From assembly GCA_964432595.1 (NCBI GenBank), contig CAYSOF010000031.1, positions 1-64,000 of the forward strand: DNA of 64,000 nt, in the 5' to 3' direction. The stretch is from DASYLJ01 sp964432595. Its GTDB lineage: Bacteria > Desulfobacterota > Binatia > DP-6. Below the pieces are notes generated by a model. It was not told the origin of the DNA, made no database searches, and worked only from the letters and a program-made list of their open reading frames with translations. The first letter of the stretch is position 1. Every line of letters begins with the position of its first letter. This document shows, in pieces, positions 49,308-60,462 of the stretch. The position numbers were made by a program, and so were the translations under genes.

Positions 49308-51478
49308 GAGCGCGCTCCGCCCCACCCCGGCGGCGTCGCGACGATCACGAGCGTCGTGTCGCTGCGCTCGAGCAGATGCTCGACGCCGTGCCCGAGGAAC
49401 GGCCGCCCGGACAGCTGCCGGACGTTCGCCGTCAGGACGACGAGGTCGGCGTCCGACTCGCGCACCAAGGTCTCCATCTCCTCGGCCACCGAGACGCCCG
49501 TCCGCAGCGCGGGCTCCGCCCGCACGCCGAGCTCCCGCGCATGGGCCTGCGCCTCCGCGACCACCTGTTCGGCGACGCGCGCACGCTCCTCGACCTGGCC
49601 GCCGGCCGCGTCGGCCCGCCGCCAGGGCAGGAGGCTCGCCATGACGCCGGACCGCGGGACGGTGATCACGTGCGCCAGGACGACCTCGGCGTCGCTGCGG
49701 CGCGCGAGCCCGTACGCCACTTCCTGCGCCGCGCGCCCCGCCGTCGTCCCGATCGCCGGTACGAGGATACGCCGGAAGCGGCGGCGTGCCCCGTCGTCCT
49801 CCGGACCGCGCCGCACGATGAGAATCGGCAGCGGGCTCGATGCGAGCAGGCCGTCGACCACCGGCGAGATCAGCCGGCCATCGCCGGCCCGACGATCGGT
49901 AGCGCCGACCGCCATCGCGCCGTAGCCGAGCTGCGCCTGACCGAGAATCGTCTCGAGCGGCGGCTTGCCGCTCACGTGCGCATGCTCGACGGGACGGTGG
50001 TCGAAGACGGCGCACACCGCCTCGACCTCGCGTCGCGCTGCTTCGTCGCCGACCGAGAGCACCGTCGCCTCGACCTCCTCCGGCCACGTCAGGTCGAGGA
50101 TGCGGGCCGCCAGGATCGAGTTCGCCCCGCCGGCGCTCGGCAGCAGCACGCGCGACGAGCGCACCAGGATGTTGCGCCCGAGGACGCGCTCGCGCTCGAG
50201 CCGCTCGCGCTCCTCCGGCGAGCCGCTCCAGTCACGCACGATGAGGCGCAGCATGACCGGCGCCATCATCGACGTCGCCATCGCCATGAGCACGACCATC
50301 GTGTACGAGGCCTGCGTGAGGACGCCGAGCGACAGCCCCACGGTGGCGACGACGATCTCGAGCGCGCCGCGCGCGTTCAAGCCGGCGCCGAGGGCGATCC
50401 CTTCGCGGGGCGTCAGCCCCGCGAAGCGTGCACCGACGTAGGCGCCGACGATCTTCGACACGCTCGCCGCGGCCAGCACGACGGCGCTCCACCAAATGAC
50501 GAGCGGATCGCCGAGCAGCGCCATGTCGACGCGCAGCCCGGCACGCGCGAAAAACAGCGGCGCGAAGAACGCCAGCGTGATCGACTCGAGCGTCCGGTAG
50601 ACCTCGTTGTCCTGGTACTTCGAGCGCCCCAGCACGATCCCCGCGATGAACGCCCCCAGCACGCCTTCGAGGCCGATCGCCTGGGTCAGCGCGGCGCCCG
50701 CGAGCGCCACCAGCAGCGCGATCGTGAGCGCGCCCGTCGCGCCGCCGTGGCGCTCGCGGACGGCCCGCAGCATCGCGTCCACGGCGTGCTGTCCGACGGT
50801 GAAGAACGCCAACCCCACGACGGCGAGCCCGCCGAGCGAGACGAGCAGCGGTCCCGGCGACAGGTCGCCCGACTGGGTCAGGCGGGCGATCACTCCGAGC
50901 AGCACCCAGCCGACGACGTCGTTCGCCATGCCCGCGGCGAGCGTCAGCTGGCCGAAGTTCCGGCGCACCAGGTCCATCTCGGTGAGCACCTTGACGACGA
51001 CGGGCAGCGACGAGATCGCCAGCGCGGTCGCCATGAAGAGCGCGAAGCCGAGCCGGTCGTGCGAGCGGCCGAGGAACGCGTCGGGCATCGCGATCCCCAC
51101 CGTCAGGCCGAACGCGAGCGGCACCACGAGGCTGCCGGCGGACACCCACGCGGCCGCGCGCCCGAGCCGGCGCACGAGCCCGAGGTCGGTCTCGAAGCCG
51201 GCCAGCACGAGCAGGAAGAAGACGCCGATCCAGCCGACACCGGACATGAGGCCGGCGTGGACCGGGTCGTCCGGAAAGAGCCACTGCCACGTCACCGGCG
51301 CGACCACCCCCAGCACCGACGGGCCGAGGAGCACGCCGGCGGCGAGCTCGCCGATCACCGAGGGCTGCCCGAGCCGGCGCGTGAACGCGCCGAGGCCGCG
51401 CGCGGCGAGCACCAGCACCAGCAGCTGCACCCAGAACACGAGCAGCTGATGCTCGCCGAGACCCTGGAACCGGCTCAT
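49304..51478 (-). CDS. CPA2-type cation/proton antiporter with tandem UspA domains
   Basis: The protein has 724 residues. About 12 transmembrane helices span residues 10-410. Typical antiporter segments are PSVIGELAAGVLLGPS, GFETDLG, ATALAISSLPVVVKVL (ion-site region) and GAGLNARGALEIVV. Two universal-stress-protein domains follow (about 440-575 and 585-715). The second keeps a GHGVEHLLERSDTTLVIV nucleotide-binding tail. Such fusions exchange Na+ or K+ for protons under ATP or second-messenger control. It is preceded on its 5' side by the MITE-like element. Confidence 0.88.
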   Translation of the reverse strand: MSRFQGLGEHQLLVFWVQLLVLVLAARGLGAFTRRLGQPSVIGELAAGVLLGPSVLGVVAPVTWQWLFPDDPVHAGLMSGVGWIGVFFLLVLAGFETDLGLVRRLGRAAAWVSAGSLVVPLAFGLTVGIAMPDAFLGRSHDRLGFALFMATALAISSLPVVVKVLTEMDLVRRNFGQLTLAAGMANDVVGWVLLGVIARLTQSGDLSPGPLLVSLGGLAVVGLAFFTVGQHAVDAMLRAVRERHGGATGALTIALLVALAGAALTQAIGLEGVLGAFIAGIVLGRSKYQDNEVYRTLESITLAFFAPLFFARAGLRVDMALLGDPLVIWWSAVVLAAASVSKIVGAYVGARFAGLTPREGIALGAGLNARGALEIVVATVGLSLGVLTQASYTMVVLMAMATSMMAPVMLRLIVRDWSGSPEERERLERERVLGRNILVRSSRVLLPSAGGANSILAARILDLTWPEEVEATVLSVGDEAARREVEAVCAVFDHRPVEHAHVSGKPPLETILGQAQLGYGAMAVGATDRRAGDGRLISPVVDGLLASSPLPILIVRRGPEDDGARRRFRRILVPAIGTTAGRAAQEVAYGLARRSDAEVVLAHVITVPRSGVMASLLPWRRADAAGGQVEERARVAEQVVAEAQAHARELGVRAEPALRTGVSVAEEMETLVRESDADLVVLTANVRQLSGRPFLGHGVEHLLERSDTTLVIVATPPGWGGARS

Positions 51479-51491
51479 GGGGGCGCTACCC

Positions 51492-51655
51492 TAGTGTCCC
51501 GAGCCGGAAGTTCGTCACCGAATCTCGGGCGGCCTCACGGCGCCCGGCTGCGTTGCTCCTCCTCGGCATAGGTCCACTATGACTCGTCGTCGCGCCTTGC
51601 CGGGCCCCGTGATCCCGCCCGATCTTCGGCAACGAACTTCCGGCTCGGGACACTA
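51492..51655. mobile_element. MITE-like palindromic element with TA flanks
   Basis: The ends are a perfect 24-bp inverted repeat (51492-51515 with 51632-51655). Inner parts also pair imperfectly (cacggcgcccggc with gccgggccccgtg). The repeat begins and ends with TA, the target duplicated by IS630/Tc1-mariner elements. It holds no transposase and lies between the divergent antiporter and acs genes, just upstream of the acs promoter. Confidence 0.65.
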
Positions 51656-51695
51656 CCGGTTTCCCCGCGCACGCAAACCCCTGCCCCGATTCGGC

Positions 51696-51724
51696 TTGCA
51701 GCCCTCAAGGCCAGCCACTACCTT
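51696..51724 (+). promoter_or_regulatory. Leaderless-type promoter of acs
   Basis: TTGCAG (51696-51701), a 17-nt spacer and TACCTT (51719-51724) end 8 nt before the ATG at 51733. The leader would be about 2 nt. Confidence 0.55.
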
Positions 51725-51732
51725 GAGTCGCC

Positions 51733-53694
<1,962 letters not shown>

Positions 53695-53702
53695 GTCCGC
53701 GC

Positions 53703-55121
53703 GTGGCGCTCGTCCTGACGAACACCCTCTCGGGGAAGAAAGAGCCCCTCGTCCCGCGCGTCCCCGGGAAGGTGGGCCTCTACTGGTGCGGCGTCACCGT
53801 GTACGCGCGCTCGCACATCGGTCACGCGCGCGCGCTCGTCACCGCGGACGTGCTCTATCGCTACCTCCGGGCGCGCGGGCTCGAGGTCACGTTCGTCCGC
53901 AACTTCACCGACATCGACGACAAGATCATCAAGCGGGCCGGCGAAGAGGGCATCACCGCGGCCGCGCTCACCGAGCGCGAGATCGCCGCGTTCGCCGAGG
54001 ACGCGACGTGGCTGCGCTGCCTGCGGCCGACGCACGAGCCGCGCGCGACGACGCACATCGCCGACATGATCGCGATGATCGAGCGTCTCGTCGCGAACGG
54101 CGTCGCCTATCCCGTCGCCGGCGGCAGCGTGTACTTCCGCGTCCGCAAGTTCCCCGTCTACGGCAAGCTGTCCCATCAGCGACTCGACGACATGGCCGCC
54201 GGCGACGAGATCGACCCGAACAAGGAAGACCGCCACGACTTCGCGTTGTGGAAGGGCGCCAAGCCCGGCGAGCCGTCGTGGGACAGCCCGTGGGGCACCG
54301 GCCGCCCCGGCTGGCACATCGAGTGCTCCGCGATGGCCGCGCGCTACCTGACACAGCCGCTCGACATCCACGGCGGTGGCGCCGATCTGATCTTCCCGCA
54401 CCACGAGAACGAGATCGCCCAGTCCGAGGCCGACGCCGGCAGCGAGTTCGCGCGCATCTGGATGCACAACGGGATGATCACGTCGGGCAGCGAGAAGATG
54501 TCCAAGTCGCTCGGCAACATCATCGCGATCGGCGAGATGGCGCAGCGCGTCCCCGCGGAAGCGCTGCGGCTGCTGCTCATGGGCACGCACTACCGCGCGC
54601 CGCTCGACTACTCGTCCGCCCGGCTCGACGAGTCGGTGAAGGGGCTCGAGCGCATCTACGAAACGCTGGCGCGCGTCGGCGGTGACCCGCCGGCCGTCCC
54701 GCTCGACGGTGCGCTGCGCAGCCCGGCCCCCGGGTTCGAGACCGACTTCTGCGCGGCCATGGACGACGATCTGAACGCCGCCAAGGCCGTCGGCCTGATC
54801 TTCGATCGGGTCCGCGACCTGAACCGGGCGCTCGACGCCGGGGACACCGCCGCCGCGACGATCCGGACGGAGCTCGCGCGGGTGGGCGTGGCGCTCGGCC
54901 TGATGGAGTCGAACCCCGCGACGTTGCTCGCCGAGCTGCGAACCCGCGGTCGCGAGAAGGCGGGGCTCAGCGAGAGCGCCATTGCTGCGGCGATCGCCGA
55001 CCGCAACGCCGCGCGGGCCCGCAAGGACTTTCGCGAGGCCGATGCGATTCGTGATCGGCTCAAGTCGCATGGTATCGTGTTGGAGGACGGACCCCAGGGA
55101 ACGTCGTGGAAGGCGGGCTGA
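53703..55121 (+). CDS. cysS: Cysteinyl-tRNA synthetase
   Basis: The protein has 472 residues from GTG 53703, 8 nt after acs. Zinc/active-site cysteine C29 lies in LYWCGVTVYA, and the HIGH motif at 38-41. FTDIDDKIIKRA, GRPGWHIECSAM, HGGGADLIFPHHENEIAQSE and KMSKS are all present, and the DALR-type helical domain ends the protein. Most family members read CGPTVYD where this one reads CGVTVYA. It is the only copy seen here. The unusual number of cysteine codons in secreted proteins nearby makes this enzyme relevant, although a link is not implied. Confidence 0.93.
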   Translation: MALVLTNTLSGKKEPLVPRVPGKVGLYWCGVTVYARSHIGHARALVTADVLYRYLRARGLEVTFVRNFTDIDDKIIKRAGEEGITAAALTEREIAAFAEDATWLRCLRPTHEPRATTHIADMIAMIERLVANGVAYPVAGGSVYFRVRKFPVYGKLSHQRLDDMAAGDEIDPNKEDRHDFALWKGAKPGEPSWDSPWGTGRPGWHIECSAMAARYLTQPLDIHGGGADLIFPHHENEIAQSEADAGSEFARIWMHNGMITSGSEKMSKSLGNIIAIGEMAQRVPAEALRLLLMGTHYRAPLDYSSARLDESVKGLERIYETLARVGGDPPAVPLDGALRSPAPGFETDFCAAMDDDLNAAKAVGLIFDRVRDLNRALDAGDTAAATIRTELARVGVALGLMESNPATLLAELRTRGREKAGLSESAIAAAIADRNAARARKDFREADAIRDRLKSHGIVLEDGPQGTSWKAG

Positions 55122-55145
55122 CGATGGCCCGCCGGGGAGGTGGAG

Positions 55146-55664
55146 ATGCGACGCACGGGAAGCATCCTGGTGATGGCGGGCGCGATGATGGGCGCAATGA
55201 CGGCCCTGCCCGCCCACGCCGACGAGGTCTATAGCTGGAAGGACCGCGGCGGCACGCTGCACTACTCGAACGTGCCCACGGAGAACGCCGCGCCCACCGA
55301 TCTGCACGTCCCGACGGCGTCGTTCACGACCAGCGACGACCCGGACGCCGGCCTCGGCCCGGGGGAGATCGACGCCATCGCCGCCGAGACCGGCATCTCG
55401 CCGGGGACCGAGGCGACGGTCGGGGTGCTCGAGAACCAGAAGCAGCTGAAGCAGATCAACCAGCGCCTCGCGACCATCGACCGCCAGATGAACGAGCTGG
55501 CCCAGGCGCGCACGTCGCACGCCGCCGGCACGCCGGAGACCGGCGGGCTCGGGACCAACGCGGCGGGCTACCTTTCGCCCGAAGAGGAAGCCCTCGGCGC
55601 CGAGCGCGAGCAGCTGGTCAAGCAGGCGGAGCAGCTGCGCAGCGACGACGCCGCGATGCGCTGA
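55146..55664 (+). CDS. DUF4124-domain exported protein
   Basis: The protein has 172 residues. ATG 55146 follows GGGGAGG. A signal peptide (MAGAMMGAMTALPAHA) precedes a DUF4124 unit (DEVYSWKDRGGTLHYSN), a short domain common in proteobacterial envelope proteins. The rest is a helical, Gln/Glu-rich region (QKQLKQINQRLATIDRQMNE), possibly a coiled coil. It lies 24 nt after cysS and may be cotranscribed. Function unknown. Confidence 0.8.
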   Translation: MRRTGSILVMAGAMMGAMTALPAHADEVYSWKDRGGTLHYSNVPTENAAPTDLHVPTASFTTSDDPDAGLGPGEIDAIAAETGISPGTEATVGVLENQKQLKQINQRLATIDRQMNELAQARTSHAAGTPETGGLGTNAAGYLSPEEEALGAEREQLVKQAEQLRSDDAAMR

Positions 55665-55673
55665 GCGTCGTGC

Positions 55674-57917
55674 TCAGTCGGCGGCGGCGAGGCGCAGCCG
55701 CTCGCAGAGCGCCGCGATCGTCGGGTCGGTGCGCAGCGCCGGCGGCGCGTCGCGGCGCCATTCCAGCACGCGGATCTGCGCCGCGTGGACGTCCAGCGTC
55801 GCACCGGCGGCCGTCGCGAGGTCCAGGAGCGCCAACGCGTCCGCGGCCCCGCCCGGTAGCGCGGCGACGCGGTCTTCGAGGACGCGTACCAGACGGCTCG
55901 CGAGCCACTCGCTGGGAAACGTCACGCCGCGCGCGCGCAGCGCGGCCACCCGGACGACCGTGCGGTCCACCGGGACGCTCGACGCCTCGAGCGCGGTCGC
56001 GATCTCGTCCGCCTCGTCCCAGCCGAGGAGGATGGCCAGCTCCGGCGGCAGCGGGACGTCGCTCGCGAGGAGCGGATCGAGCAGCGTCCGGACCTGCGCC
56101 AGGGTCGCTGCTCGGCCCTCGCGCGCGTTGCGTGACGCCTCGCGCGCGACCGCCGCCAGCAGCCGCTCGCGCTGGACGCCGAAGAGATCGTCGAGCGTGA
56201 ACCGCTCCGCCCCGACGTCGCACGACGGCGGGGCGTCGCCCGCACGACGTGCGCTCACCGCCACCGTGGTGCTCGCGTCGGTGGACCGCTCGACGACCCG
56301 CACCTCGGTCACGAGCTCGTCGCCCGCGGGCTCGGACGAGAGCGTCACCTCGTACCCGGGCAGCCGGGTGTCCTGTCGCAGCAGCGCCAGCAGCGCGCTG
56401 GTGGCGGCGACGCGCGCCGGCGTCGCCGCGCTGGCGCGCACGTGCCGGCGCCAGACGTCCGCCCCGTTGCCCTCCTCGGGCCGGTTGCTGCGCGCGGGCT
56501 CGACGCGCGAGACGAAGCCGTCCTCGAGCCGGCGACCGAGCGTGCCCGCGAGCTCGATGGCACGCGCGGCGTGCCGCATGATCTGGACGGGCTCGAGCCC
56601 CGCGAGGTCGTCGAAGAACCAGCCGCAGCTGGTCTGCATGAGGAGCGCGTGCCGCGCGAGCTCGAGGCAGCGGCGCGCCATGACGCCCTCGCCCGGCGAC
56701 AGGCGCCGTCCGGCCTCGGCGACGAGGAACGCCGGCACGCGGCTCGGATCGAGCAGGCACTCGACGTAGCGGTCGCGCGCGCCCCAGGCATCGCGCAGCA
56801 GCTCGCTCGCCCGCGTCTCGTACACGACGGCGAGCTCGTCCCGCAGCCAGTCGATCGCCTGCCGCAGCGGGCTGCGCCAGGCCTGCGTCCAGCCCGTCTC
56901 GCCGCCCGTGTGGCAGCCGCAATCGTGACGCCAGCGCTCGATGCCGTGCGGGCAGCTCCACGACGTCTCCGCGACGATGTCGACCTCGTCGGTGACCGGC
57001 ACCCGCTCGCGGAACGCCGCCGGCCCGCAGATCGTCACGTCGGGATCCTGCCGGAGCGCGCCCACGGCGAACGCCAGCGCCATCTCGCCGAAGCGGTGAT
57101 GGTGCCCGAACGTCTCCCCGTCGACCGCGACGGTCAGCAGCGCATCGCCGTCGCCGTCGACCCCGGCCGCGAGCCGCGCGGCGAGTCGCGCACCGTCGCG
57201 CAGCCCGTCGCCGAACGACAGGTCGTGCGACAGCGGCGCGTCCCGGAACACGACGTCGATGCTGCGCCCGTCCGGCAGCGGGCAGCGGTAGATGCGGCGG
57301 GTGTCGAGGGTGTCCGGAGTCACGGGACGCCACGACGCGGCGTCGCCGCCGAGCGGCCGCACGCGGCGCGCCTGGTGCGGGGCGAGCAGCGTCAGCGAGA
57401 TGCCCGCCTCGGCGAGCGCCGACAGCGACTTCACGTCGACGGCCATCTCGGGCAGCCACATGCCCTCCGGCGCGCGGCCGAAGCGATGCTCGAACTCGCG
57501 CCGTCCCCACCGGACCTGCGTCGCGGCGTCGCGCGGCGTCGACAGCGGCAAGATCGGATGGCCGTACACCTGCGCCCACGCGTTGCCGTAGCCGGTGCGC
57601 GCGAGACTGGCCGCGTCGGCGCGACGGAGCGACGCGAGCAGATCGGGCGCCGCGTCCTGCAGCCAGGCCAGCAGCGTCGGGCCCACGTTGAAGCTCGTCC
57701 AGGCGTACAGGTCGAGGACGTCGCGAAGGCGGCCGCCGGCCTCGAGCACGCGCGCGGCCGCGAACGGCTTGTAGCACTCGCGCGTGACGCGCACGTTCCA
57801 GTCGTGGTCGGGCGCCGCGGAGCGCTGCGGCTCGACGACCCCGAGCCACGGATCCTCGCGTGGCGGCTGATAGAAGTGCCCGTGCACACACACGGCGCGG
57901 AACGGGGACGTCGGCAC
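55674..57917 (-). CDS. Glycoside hydrolase family 57-like protein with DUF3536
   Basis: The protein has 747 residues. The start VCVHGHFYQPPREDPW is the GH57 N-terminal motif. APEGMWLPEMAVD, TVAVDGETFGHHH and WSCPHGIERW follow and supply the acidic catalytic candidates. The C-terminal 350 residues match DUF3536. GH57 enzymes act on alpha-glucans (amylase or branching type). No signal peptide, so the substrate is probably a storage glucan. It is convergent with the DUF4124 gene. Confidence 0.85.
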   Translation of the reverse strand: MPTSPFRAVCVHGHFYQPPREDPWLGVVEPQRSAAPDHDWNVRVTRECYKPFAAARVLEAGGRLRDVLDLYAWTSFNVGPTLLAWLQDAAPDLLASLRRADAASLARTGYGNAWAQVYGHPILPLSTPRDAATQVRWGRREFEHRFGRAPEGMWLPEMAVDVKSLSALAEAGISLTLLAPHQARRVRPLGGDAASWRPVTPDTLDTRRIYRCPLPDGRSIDVVFRDAPLSHDLSFGDGLRDGARLAARLAAGVDGDGDALLTVAVDGETFGHHHRFGEMALAFAVGALRQDPDVTICGPAAFRERVPVTDEVDIVAETSWSCPHGIERWRHDCGCHTGGETGWTQAWRSPLRQAIDWLRDELAVVYETRASELLRDAWGARDRYVECLLDPSRVPAFLVAEAGRRLSPGEGVMARRCLELARHALLMQTSCGWFFDDLAGLEPVQIMRHAARAIELAGTLGRRLEDGFVSRVEPARSNRPEEGNGADVWRRHVRASAATPARVAATSALLALLRQDTRLPGYEVTLSSEPAGDELVTEVRVVERSTDASTTVAVSARRAGDAPPSCDVGAERFTLDDLFGVQRERLLAAVAREASRNAREGRAATLAQVRTLLDPLLASDVPLPPELAILLGWDEADEIATALEASSVPVDRTVVRVAALRARGVTFPSEWLASRLVRVLEDRVAALPGGAADALALLDLATAAGATLDVHAAQIRVLEWRRDAPPALRTDPTIAALCERLRLAAAD

Positions 57918-57994
57918 GGTCCGTCGAATCTGCCGGGTTGAAGGGCCACGGGCAAGCCGCTAAGCCCTCTCGCATGCGAACGCCGGGAGGCTGG

Positions 57995-58396
57995 ATGCCG
58001 GGGCGGTGGACGTTGGTGCTCCTGGCGCTCGGGACCCTGGGAATGGGCTCGCTCGGCGGCGGGCGCGACGCCGGCGCGCCGCTGCGCGATTACCGGGTCA
58101 CGTTCACCGACGTTGACGGCACCCAGGTGGCCGCCGACCACGTGAGCGTCGGCGGCGACACCATGCTCGAGGGCGACATGGGCCGCGGCCGGCTGCGCAT
58201 CCCGTTCGACAACATCGCGCGCATCGACCTGGCGCCGGAGGGCGAGCGGGACCGGCTCCGTGCCGACGTGACGCTCCGCGAGGGCACCCCCGTCACGCTC
58301 TCGGTGCGCAGCTCGACGACGTTCTACGGCCAGATCCCGAGCGGCGCCTACCAGATACGGGCGCGGGATCTGCGATCGGTTGCCTTCGCGCGGTAG
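57995..58396 (+). CDS. Small exported protein, first gene of the Mla-type operon
   Basis: The protein has 133 residues. ATG 57995 has GGGAGG 4 nt upstream; ATG 57974 lacks a site. A hydrophobic N-terminus (WTLVLLALGTLGMGSLGG) suggests export. The body is a beta-rich domain (VTFTDVDGTQVAADHVSVGG, GRLRIPFDNIARIDLAPEGE). I recognise no family. It overlaps the next gene by 17 nt. Confidence 0.68.
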   Translation: MPGRWTLVLLALGTLGMGSLGGGRDAGAPLRDYRVTFTDVDGTQVAADHVSVGGDTMLEGDMGRGRLRIPFDNIARIDLAPEGERDRLRADVTLREGTPVTLSVRSSTTFYGQIPSGAYQIRARDLRSVAFAR

Positions 58397-59672
58397 CGGT
58401 CTCCGCGTCGCCGCGGTGCTCGCGACGCTGCTCGCCCCCGCCGCCGCGCGCGCGCTGGACGTCAAGGTCTGGCCGCTCTTCCGCGTCGCCACCAACGAGG
58501 CCCGCGGCGAGCTGCGCTGGTCGGCGCTCGGGCCGCTCGTCGAGTACACGCGCACGCCGGAGTGGAGCGACCTGCGCATCCGACCGCTCTTCTGGCTCCG
58601 TCGCGAGCGCGACGACACGCGTGCCGAGGTGCTCTTCCCGCTCGCGTCGGTGCGCCGGCAGCCGGGCTACGACAGCGTGCGCTTCCTCCTGCTGAGCCAG
58701 CGCACCGACACGTCGGACGACACCAGCGCCTTCACGTTGTTCCCGTTCGTCTACTATCGACACGACGAGGAGCACGGCACGCGCGGCGGCGTCCTCCCCT
58801 TCTACCTCGACCTCGAAGACTTCCTCGGCTACGAGCGCGTGCAGACGGTGCTCTTCCCCGCGTACCTCCGCCTCGTCGAGCCACGCGTCGAGCGGCGCTT
58901 CTACCTCTTCCCCTTCGTCTCGACGGTGGGCGGGCCCGACGGCAGCGGGTTCCGCGTGTGGCCGTTCTACGGGACGAAGACCATCGCGGGCCGCGAGCGC
59001 AGCGGCTACGTGCTGTGGCCGTTCTACGTCCACAGCGAGCGGCTCGACGAGCGCTACGGGTGGGAGTCGCGCCGCGTCTGGTTCCCCGTCCTGTCGTCCC
59101 TGGAGGGCGAGCACCGGTGGAGCCGTGGCTGGGGCATGCTCGGCCACACGCGCACCGTCGACGAGATCGCCGGCTACGAGGCGACCGGCGCGCCGTGGCC
59201 GGTCGTCTTCCGCGAGCGCGCGCTCGGCGACGAGGCCTGGCGGACGTGGCGGCTCGCGCCGTTCTACGGCTACAGCGATCGCGAAGGGATCCGCTCGCGC
59301 TTCGTCGCGTGGCCGCTCTTTCGCAGCACCGAGCAGGACGCCGACGACTTCCACTTTCGCCGGCGCGATGCCATCCTCATCCTGTGGCGGCGGCAGTGGC
59401 AGTGGAACGAGGCCACGGGGCAGCGATCGTCGCTGTGGACGCTCTTTCCCGTCGTGCGTAGCACCGAGGAGAACGGGCGGCCCGCCGGCCAGGTGCCGGC
59501 GCTCTTCGACAGCATCCTGCCGACGAATCGCGGCCTGCTCGCGATGTGGGCGCCGCTCTGGGGCGTCTTCCGCTGGGACACGAGCCCGGCGGGCGACCTC
59601 GACTGGAACCTGCTCTGGGGACTCGTCGCCCGCGAAGGCGGCGCGCTGCGCGGGCCGATCGATGTCCACTGA
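58380..59672 (+). CDS. Exported beta-repeat protein with W-P-[LF]-[FY] motifs
   Basis: The protein has 430 residues. The start is TTG 58380, inside the preceding gene; no ATG precedes the signal peptide (GLRVAAVLATLLAPAAARA). About 13 repeats of an aromatic motif run through the protein: KVWPLFRV, RPLFWLRR, TLFPFVYY, VLPFYLDL, YLFPFVST, RVWPFYGT, VLWPFYVH, LAPFYGYS, VAWPLFRS. Spacing of about 20-40 residues suggests paired strands of an outer-membrane barrel or a propeller. Family not recognised. It overlaps the MlaE-type gene by 11 nt, so it is probably part of the lipid-transport system. Confidence 0.75.
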   Translation: MPSRGSGLRVAAVLATLLAPAAARALDVKVWPLFRVATNEARGELRWSALGPLVEYTRTPEWSDLRIRPLFWLRRERDDTRAEVLFPLASVRRQPGYDSVRFLLLSQRTDTSDDTSAFTLFPFVYYRHDEEHGTRGGVLPFYLDLEDFLGYERVQTVLFPAYLRLVEPRVERRFYLFPFVSTVGGPDGSGFRVWPFYGTKTIAGRERSGYVLWPFYVHSERLDERYGWESRRVWFPVLSSLEGEHRWSRGWGMLGHTRTVDEIAGYEATGAPWPVVFRERALGDEAWRTWRLAPFYGYSDREGIRSRFVAWPLFRSTEQDADDFHFRRRDAILILWRRQWQWNEATGQRSSLWTLFPVVRSTEENGRPAGQVPALFDSILPTNRGLLAMWAPLWGVFRWDTSPAGDLDWNLLWGLVAREGGALRGPIDVH

Positions 59673-60462
59673 CGCCGTCACCTCGGGCGTGACCGGGCGC
59701 ACCGGCGCCGCCCTGCTCTTCGTCCTGCAGGTCCTGGGGGAAGCGACGCTCCTCTTCATGGCGACGCTACGGTCGATCCGTTTCGCTGCCCCTGACCGGC
59801 GGCGGCTCGTCGTGCAGCTCGTGCGCCTCGGCACCGACACGCTCGGCATCGCGGCGATCCTGTCGCTGTTCGTCGGGATGGTGCTCGTCGTGCAGGCGGC
59901 CGATCAGCTGCGCGAGGTGAGCCAGAGCGTCCTCGGGCCGCTGGTCGGCCTGTCGATGACGAAGGAGATGGGCCCGGTGATGATGGGCTTCCTCCTCGCC
60001 GGCCGGGCGGGCTCGGCGATGGCCGCCGAGCTGGGCTCGATGGCCGTCTACGACGAGATCAGCGCGCTCCGCACGATGGACATCGACCCGGTCCGCTTCC
60101 TCGTCGTGCCGCGCTTCCTCGCAGCGACGCTCGCCCTGCCCGTCCTGGTCGTCTACGCCGACGTCGTCGGCATCGCCGGCGGCGCGCTCGTCGTCTTCCT
60201 CGACCCGGCCGTGACGATCTCGGTGGAGGAGTACCTGACGCGGATGCTCGAGTGGGTGCACCTCTCAGACGTCCTGGTCGGCCTCGTGAAGGGCGCGGTC
60301 TTCGGGATGATCGCGGCGATCGTGCCCTGCACGTTCGGGCTCCGCACCCGCGGCGGCGCCGAGGGCATCGCGGTCGCGACGACCGCGGCGGTCGTCTGGA
60401 GCTTCGTGCTGATCCTGGTGCTCGACTTCGTGATCGTGCGCCTGGCGTTCGGGCTCGCATGA
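59662..60462 (+). CDS. mlaE: MlaE-type ABC permease
   Basis: The protein has 266 residues with five to six membrane segments. LSMTKEMGPVMMGFLLAGRAGSAMAAELGSM is split here as TKEMGPVMMGFLLAGRAG and the following AELGSM; both are hallmarks of MlaE/YrbE permeases, as is DEISALRTMDIDP. With MlaF and MlaD it moves phospholipids between inner and outer membranes. Overlaps both neighbours. Confidence 0.9.
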   Translation: MSTDAVTSGVTGRTGAALLFVLQVLGEATLLFMATLRSIRFAAPDRRRLVVQLVRLGTDTLGIAAILSLFVGMVLVVQAADQLREVSQSVLGPLVGLSMTKEMGPVMMGFLLAGRAGSAMAAELGSMAVYDEISALRTMDIDPVRFLVVPRFLAATLALPVLVVYADVVGIAGGALVVFLDPAVTISVEEYLTRMLEWVHLSDVLVGLVKGAVFGMIAAIVPCTFGLRTRGGAEGIAVATTAAVVWSFVLILVLDFVIVRLAFGLA

